From positions 1 through 64,000 of the forward strand of contig NZ_JBCMUN010000016.1 of assembly GCF_050467285.1 (NCBI RefSeq): a stretch of 64,000 bases of DNA, given 5' to 3'. The first letter of the stretch is position 1, and the number at the start of each line of letters is the position of its first letter. The DNA is from Paenibacillus_E oryzisoli_A (lineage in GTDB: Bacteria > Bacillota > Bacilli > Paenibacillales > NBRC-103111). The translations under genes and the position numbers were made by a program. The notes under the pieces were generated by a model that saw only the letters and a list, made by a program, of their open reading frames with translations, was not told where the DNA came from and searched no databases. This document shows positions 59,013 through 64,000 of this stretch, in pieces.

Positions 59013-61073
59013 CTAATACACCACACGCCCGCGCTCATCCGCAATGCCCGATTTCCGAAAGAAATACGTGTTGATCTGGTCGCGCCACTCCTTCGCATGC
59101 TCAGCTTGCTCGCGCAGTCGGCAGCTCACCTGCTCGAAACGCTCTTGGTCCATCAATCCCCGCAGCGCTTCCCACGTCTCCACCAGCCTCTCCGCCTCGC
59201 GCACCCCGTCGAAGTGCGTATCATAGATGTGCTGAATCACGGTCTTGCCGGACTTCAACCGATGCGTGTACGGCACATGATGGAAAAAAAGCAGCAGCTC
59301 ATCCGGACATGTCTCCACGTTCTCGTACCGCTCCGCATGCGGAGCGAAGTACTGCGCCGTGTATCCGGTCCCCGTGTGGACAGTACGGTCGACCCCCATG
59401 CCCTGGGAATCGGCAAAATGATACGTCCCCCAGCGCGAATACTCGTAGCCGTCGACATTCGGCCCGTAATGATGGCCGGGATTGACCATCCAGCCGACGC
59501 CAAGCGGCGCCGTATAGCTCTCATAGATCTGCCAGGAATCCAGCAGCATCCGGGTTACAGCCGCCATGACCTCGGCGCAAGTCCCGAACGTCAGCGCCAC
59601 CCACTCCCGCGCGATCTGCTCCGCCGTTAGCTCGGGGTTCCACGCCAACCGGCCGAATCCGTACAGGTTCGCCTGCGCCAGAATATGCCCCGTCCAGCTC
59701 GGTCCGTCGCCGATGTTGGACACCGCTGCAATGCCGCCCAGCTGTCTGCCGAACAAACGGCCGCTTGCCGCCTGTGCGATCGTGCTGCCGCTGCCCTCGG
59801 CATGCGTGTCGAAGCCGAGTACTTCCTTCCACTGCGGCACGAGGAAGCACAGATGTTTTTGCTGGCCGGTATATTCCTGCGTAATTTGCAGCTCCAGCAC
59901 CTGATTTGTCGCAGGCATCGCGCCCAGCAGCGGCGACACCGGCTCCCGTACCTGAAAGTCCATCGGGCCATTCTTGATCTGCAGGATCACATTATCGTGA
60001 AACTTTCCGTCGAGCGGGGTAAAATGGTCAAACGCCGCCCGCGCCCGGTCGGTAACGCGGTCGCGCCAATCCTGCTGACAGTTGTACACGAAACAGCGCC
60101 AAATAACGATGCCTCCGTGCAGCGCCAACGCCTCCGCCAGCATATTCGCGCCTTCCGCATGGTCGCGTCCGTAGGTGAACGGCCCCGGACGTCCCTCCGA
60201 GTCAGCCTTCACGAGAAAACCGCCAAAATCCGGGATCACCCGATAAATCTCCCCGGCTTTCTCCTTCCACCACGCCCGCACCTCCGCGTCCAGCGGGTCC
60301 GCGCTGCTGAGACCGCCCAATTCCATCGGGCTGGCGTAGTTGACGCTCAGATACGTGGTAATGCCGTAGCTGCGAAACACCGCGGCGACCCGAGCCACAT
60401 CCGGCAGCATCCGCTCAGTAATGAGGAGCGATTCTACTGCGTGCACGTTAACATTATTAATCGCAATCGCATTGATGCCGACCGAGGCCATCAAGCGGGC
60501 GTAATCGCGAATCCGCGTCAGATCCTGCACAATGCGACCGTCCCTGAAAAAAATCGACTTCCCCGCATACCCCCGCTCAATCGATCCATCCATATTGTCC
60601 CATTGATTGAGCATGCGCAGGCCGTTCATCGGCGACTCTGTAATAGCGACCGCCGACAAATCTTCCCCGCACAGGAGCATCCTCAGCAGGTGAAAAACCC
60701 CGTACAAGGCACCTCTCGCCGAATTGCCGGCGATAACAAGCCCGGCCTCGCCCAGACGCGTGATCACATACCCATCACCGGAGGTGTTTCCCGGCTGCAG
60801 CTCCGGCACCAGCCCGGCCTCCAGCTCGCCCAGGTACCCGCGGACGCCGAGCACGAGGCATGGACTCCCATCGGCAGCAGCGGTGCGCACAGGTCTTGCG
60901 CCAACAATCGCCCCCAAACCGTTTATCAGTTCGGAAGCCGCCGTCTCCAGCACCTCCGACTCGCAGGCAGGCACAACCACCTTCCGCGCCCACGCTTCAT
61001 CTACCCTTTTGCTGTCGTTCGTCGCCGCATAGCCCAGCCAACAAGCATATGCATTCGTGCTGTCACCCATCAT
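59013..61073 (-). CDS. aguA: Alpha-glucuronidase, glycoside hydrolase family 67
   Basis: GH67 enzymes cut alpha-1,2-linked (4-O-methyl)glucuronic acid from the non-reducing end of oligosaccharides, classically aldouronic acids from glucuronoxylan. The 686-residue protein shows the family's RMLNQWDNMDGSIERGYAGK, DFGGFLVKADSEGRPGPF and IVIWRCFVYNCQQDWRDR. It also has PGHHYGPNVDGYEYSRWGTY and the C-terminal LLLFFHHVPYTHRLKSGKTV. It has no signal peptide and is intracellular. GGAGG is 4 or 7 bases from two adjacent ATGs (61073, 61070). It is 37 bases downstream of the GntR gene. Confidence 0.93.
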   Translation of the reverse strand: MMGDSTNAYACWLGYAATNDSKRVDEAWARKVVVPACESEVLETAASELINGLGAIVGARPVRTAAADGSPCLVLGVRGYLGELEAGLVPELQPGNTSGDGYVITRLGEAGLVIAGNSARGALYGVFHLLRMLLCGEDLSAVAITESPMNGLRMLNQWDNMDGSIERGYAGKSIFFRDGRIVQDLTRIRDYARLMASVGINAIAINNVNVHAVESLLITERMLPDVARVAAVFRSYGITTYLSVNYASPMELGGLSSADPLDAEVRAWWKEKAGEIYRVIPDFGGFLVKADSEGRPGPFTYGRDHAEGANMLAEALALHGGIVIWRCFVYNCQQDWRDRVTDRARAAFDHFTPLDGKFHDNVILQIKNGPMDFQVREPVSPLLGAMPATNQVLELQITQEYTGQQKHLCFLVPQWKEVLGFDTHAEGSGSTIAQAASGRLFGRQLGGIAAVSNIGDGPSWTGHILAQANLYGFGRLAWNPELTAEQIAREWVALTFGTCAEVMAAVTRMLLDSWQIYESYTAPLGVGWMVNPGHHYGPNVDGYEYSRWGTYHFADSQGMGVDRTVHTGTGYTAQYFAPHAERYENVETCPDELLLFFHHVPYTHRLKSGKTVIQHIYDTHFDGVREAERLVETWEALRGLMDQERFEQVSCRLREQAEHAKEWRDQINTYFFRKSGIADERGRVVY

Positions 61074-61110
61074 GATACCTCCACTATTGTACGTTCTTGC
61101 CTTTATCTAT

Positions 61111-61800
61111 TTATCTAAAATAAGTCGGATACTTCGCCATTAACTCTTCTTTCTCGAATCTGACCCGGCTGAGATGCTCCCGCATCGCCTCTTCAGCCAT
61201 GTCCGGATTGCGCTCCCGAATCGCGCGCGCGATACTGCGGTGCTCGGACAAAATCACGTCCCAGTCGTAATTCACAGCGAGCCGCAAATACCGGATGCGG
61301 TTGTAGTGCGTCCCGAGCTGCTGGAGCAGCCCCCAGGTGCGGATTTTGCTGCAGCCGACGATAATCGTCCGATGAAATTCTTCATCGAGCTCGAACAGTC
61401 GAGCGTAATTTCGCTCCGCTGCGCAAAGCTCCTGAAGGTTGATCAGGTTTTGCAGCTGCATCGCCTGCTCGGCATTCAGCAGTTCGCAAGCCTGGCGCAC
61501 AACGGCCGTCTCCAACGTCTCCCGGATAAAGCGGGACTCCTCCACCAGTTGCAGATCGATCAGCGAGATAAAAGACCCCTTCTGGGGAATCGTCTCGATC
61601 AACTCCTCCTGCGCCAGCTTCACCAACGCTTCGCGAATCGGCGTTCGGCTCACCTGCAGCATCTCGATAATCTCTTTCTCTGAAATCAATCGACCGGGCT
61701 CGAGCCGGAGCTCCATGATGTTTCTTTTCAACGTGTCATGCACATTGTCCCGAATTAATCCCTTGACTTCCGTTGCGGCATCGAGCTTAATATGATTCAT
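61111..61800 (-). CDS. GntR-family (FCD) transcriptional regulator
   Basis: The 229-residue protein has a GntR winged HTH (LKRNIMELRLEPGRLISEKE, LQVSRTPIREALVKLAQEEL) and an all-helical FCD effector domain with metal-type His residues (LFELDEEFHRTII, SEHRSIARAI, REHLSRVR). Such FadR-type proteins often respond to uronates (UxuR, ExuR). AAAGGGGG is 5 bases before the ATG. It is the first gene before the alpha-glucuronidase in the same direction, so it probably controls that enzyme and itself, perhaps with a glucuronate effector; this is inferred. Confidence 0.88.
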   Translation of the reverse strand: MNHIKLDAATEVKGLIRDNVHDTLKRNIMELRLEPGRLISEKEIIEMLQVSRTPIREALVKLAQEELIETIPQKGSFISLIDLQLVEESRFIRETLETAVVRQACELLNAEQAMQLQNLINLQELCAAERNYARLFELDEEFHRTIIVGCSKIRTWGLLQQLGTHYNRIRYLRLAVNYDWDVILSEHRSIARAIRERNPDMAEEAMREHLSRVRFEKEELMAKYPTYFR

Positions 61801-62197
61801 CGCGTCCCCCTTTCCCGGTCCTGCCCGCTAAACAGCCGGCATTCCTGAATTTACAGCGTTATTCGTCCACTCGTGCCGTTCCAAAACGGCCTCCGGTAAC
61901 TAACTTCCCAAGTGCCTATCGCGGTAAGCCTACTGCTCTCCCCATATCAGCCCTGTATGCGGAACGACACGCCGCTATTTCAGCGGTTATCACACATTTC
62001 CGCCTAGAGGCGGAACGAGATGACCCTATTCAGGCTCTGAGCCGTCCTTTTTGCGAAAAATGCCACAAATAGCGCACTCTCGATCCCTTTATCGCCCAAA
62101 TGGGCCCAATTCGTGCAAATAGCGTCACTATGCTCCTCTTCCGCTGACTCTGCTGAACAAATATATGATGCTGCATCGCATGGCCGCTCCTATCTCG
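61801..62197. other. Noncoding region with palindromes between the GntR and GH2 genes
   Basis: No gene is seen. GCGGAACGA.A...C.CTATT occurs twice (about 61959 and 62011). CCGCT-ATTTC-AGCGG nests in GCGGAA/TTCCGC (about 61958-62006). CAAATAGCG.CACT occurs twice near 62064 and 62115. The CTATTT/AAATAG core recalls the repeat block at 16.5-17.1 kb. Confidence 0.45.
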
Positions 62198-64000
62198 CTA
62201 TCTCTCAAACCGGAACCAGCCAAAATCGAACTGGCTGCCAGGCAAGAATACGAAGATCACGCTCTGTTCACCCGTTACTCGCTCTATCTCAAAAACCCGC
62301 TCCTCATAACCATCGGACCCGGTAAACTCAATCACTTGATTGCTGTCCCCGGCGCTCCCCGAAAACCGGAGGTGAATCGTATTCTGCGCAATCGGCGAGC
62401 CGCCGCAGACGACCAGTTTCGTCGCCCCTTCGCTTCCGAAATCCATGCCGCCAAACACCAGCGACACGTTGTTGCCGATGCCCTCGACACATGTGCCACT
62501 CCGAGTGAATGTATCGCCGTACAGCTGGTCGCACACTGCAGCGTGGTTCACCTCGTACGCCCGGCTCACCTTCTCGAAGGAGAAGCCTTTGATATGCACC
62601 TTCTTCTGGAGCACAAAGCACAAAGACGTAATGCCAGTCAACCGCCTCGAGAGGCGATAGGTCTCCTCCTGGTACACATTCCACCTGGATGGCTTCTGGT
62701 AGATGACATCCGCCAACAGCTCGCTGCCGGCTTCGTCCGGCATGCCTTCCCAAATCTGCAGCGCATACGGCTCGCCGGTAAGCGCGAAGATCGGCAGCGT
62801 AATCCGGTCGGAGCCGTACGCGCCGAAGTCGATGCCCCGGAAGCCAACTTGCGTCTCTCCGTCCCGACTGGTGGCCACGCCGCGCTCATTGCCGTTGCCG
62901 ACATCCCCCTTGCTGTAGTCATACAGCCCGGCGGAAATGAACCCATACGGGTCCTTGTACGCCGTGCCCAGCCCCGTCGCCGTAAACTCCAGCTGCGAGA
63001 TCAGCTTCGTTTTGGCCGTGCCGTTTCGGCTCGTGCACCGGAGCCGGAACTCGCCGTCGCCCAGCGCGATCAGCTTCGCTTCGCCTCCGCTCGCTTCCAC
63101 GCGGGCTAGATTCGACGCGATCCCCGCGTCGTTCACGACGCTCCACTCCACGTCCGTGTAGGATGTGTTCGCAGGGTACAGGCGCGCCTGCACGGTCATC
63201 CCCCTCCGCTCAGCGTCAAACTGCTGGCCCATCGGGGAGACGATTTCGATTTTGCGCACGGGAATCTCGCGCAGAGCACCTGTCACAACCGGCTGCGCCT
63301 GATTGCTCGTCGCAGCCGACACACCTTGCACCGCGTCCCTCCACAGCACTTCCTCTGCAATTCCTCGCAACGCAGGTCCTCCGGTGGCAGCTTTCCCCGG
63401 CTCAGCAGCCCGCACCTCGAACGTCAGCACCTGCGGCGCCAGCCCTTCGGAGGTCACTTCCACCCGTACGGTGCCGGGCTCCAACCTCGCGCCGATCAGC
63501 GCCATCAGCTTGCCGCTGAACAATCTGCGGCTTACGCCCTTGTACGCGTCATAGTCCGTGCTGTCGCCGTTGTCGAGGCCCAGCAGCCGGCCGGCGCCCG
63601 TTACCTCGACCTGCACCCGGTTCGTCGCGTTCTCCACCGGGTTGCCGTCCCGATCCGCCATCGCGATTTCGACGAACATCAAATCCTCGCCGTCCGCGAC
63701 CAGCCCCGCCTTATCCGGTGTCAGCCGAATCTCGTGCGCATCACCGAACGAGTGCTGTACGGCCGTCGCGATGACGCGCCCCGCTTCATCGTAAGCGAGC
63801 GCTTTAAGCTCCCCCGGTTCGTACGGGAGCTTCCACCAACCGACCAGCTGGCTGCCATGCCTATGGTCAATATCGAACGTGCCGACGGTCACGCCGTTCA
63901 ACTGCAATTCGATCTTCGGCGCATTTGAGCAGACGCGAACGTCGATCACTTCCCCCGGATTCCAGTCCCAATACGGAAAAATATGCACCATCGGTTTCGC
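62198..64000 (-). CDS. GH2-type glycoside hydrolase, C-terminal part (5' end beyond window)
   Basis: The minus-strand frame is open to the right edge, so only about 600 C-terminal residues are present. It begins VHIFPYWDWNPGEVIDVRVC and VGWWKLPYEPGELKALAYDE, the DUF4982-like module that follows the catalytic barrel in GH2 beta-galactosidases and beta-glucuronidases. An Ig-like domain follows (AGLVADGEDLMFVEIAMADR, RLLGLDNGDSTDYD). A CBM6-like C-terminus ends the chain (NNVSLVFGGMDFGSEGATKL, VIFVFLPGSQFDFGWFRFE). Catalytic residues are outside the window, so galactosidase versus glucuronidase is open. It belongs by position to the second carbohydrate locus. Confidence 0.82.
   Translation of the reverse strand, partial: AKPMVHIFPYWDWNPGEVIDVRVCSNAPKIELQLNGVTVGTFDIDHRHGSQLVGWWKLPYEPGELKALAYDEAGRVIATAVQHSFGDAHEIRLTPDKAGLVADGEDLMFVEIAMADRDGNPVENATNRVQVEVTGAGRLLGLDNGDSTDYDAYKGVSRRLFSGKLMALIGARLEPGTVRVEVTSEGLAPQVLTFEVRAAEPGKAATGGPALRGIAEEVLWRDAVQGVSAATSNQAQPVVTGALREIPVRKIEIVSPMGQQFDAERRGMTVQARLYPANTSYTDVEWSVVNDAGIASNLARVEASGGEAKLIALGDGEFRLRCTSRNGTAKTKLISQLEFTATGLGTAYKDPYGFISAGLYDYSKGDVGNGNERGVATSRDGETQVGFRGIDFGAYGSDRITLPIFALTGEPYALQIWEGMPDEAGSELLADVIYQKPSRWNVYQEETYRLSRRLTGITSLCFVLQKKVHIKGFSFEKVSRAYEVNHAAVCDQLYGDTFTRSGTCVEGIGNNVSLVFGGMDFGSEGATKLVVCGGSPIAQNTIHLRFSGSAGDSNQVIEFTGSDGYEERVFEIERVTGEQSVIFVFLPGSQFDFGWFRFER

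Noticed and set aside
59685..61118. 477-codon plus-strand ORF opposite the alpha-glucuronidase
   Set aside because: Antisense shadow of a well-supported GH67 gene.
62198..64000. Complete gene starting at the ATG near 63990
   Set aside because: The frame continues past that ATG to the window edge and the protein begins in the middle of a GH2-type architecture, so it is a truncated gene.
1..64000. Insertion sequences, prophage, tRNA or rRNA genes
   Set aside because: No transposase, integrase or phage structural motif, and no cloverleaf or rRNA sequence was recognised.

Overview
The window looks like a chromosomal segment of a Paenibacillus-type Firmicute. The reasons are its S-layer-homology (SLH) surface proteins, YesM/YesN-style two-component regulators, Lpl/Ytc-type oligosaccharide ABC importers, a pdaA-type spore cortex deacetylase, strong AAAGGAGG ribosome sites and moderately high GC. 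No rRNA, tRNA, transposase or phage gene was recognised.

Layout, left to right. 1-6.2 kb: the end of an SLH protein, a tpx-trxB redox operon, a PrsA-like foldase, and an AT-rich toxin-antitoxin pair (MqsR-like toxin, MqsA/Panacea antitoxin). 6.3-16.4 kb: a large SLH surface protein, a PdaA-like deacetylase, and an iron-siderophore locus (AraC regulator, lipoprotein, two FecCD permeases) with a Fur-like palindrome. 16.4-26.2 kb: a noncoding block with a 115-bp tandem repeat, a very large MFS/HEAT/cNMP-binding fusion protein, a small (p)ppGpp synthetase, an MFS exporter, a type I-C-like CRISPR array without cas genes, and a Pyr4/PaxB-like membrane protein.

26.3-38.3 kb is a carbohydrate locus read leftward: membrane AraC sensor-regulator, solute-binding lipoprotein, two permeases, a GH78 alpha-L-rhamnosidase and a secreted clan GH-A hydrolase. 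Its three promoters share a sequence block just upstream of weak -35 elements, which suggests one activator. 38.5-44.3 kb is mixed: a ferredoxin-NADP reductase remnant, a CcdC-like protein, a divergent LysR/TauE pair, a carboxylesterase and small proteins.

44.5-64 kb is a second carbohydrate locus. A leftward eight-gene run encodes sulfatase, binding protein, two permeases, YesN, YesM, sulfatase and GH3. A third sulfatase is divergent from it. To the right lie a Nif3-like protein, a GH67 alpha-glucuronidase, a GntR regulator and the 3' part of a GH2-type enzyme. All three sulfatases are Cys-type S1 enzymes. Together they suggest import and breakdown of a sulfated, uronic-acid-containing glycan; this is inference. 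The divergent sulfatase promoters carry two inverted copies of a 14-bp element placed symmetrically relative to matching TATAGT boxes.
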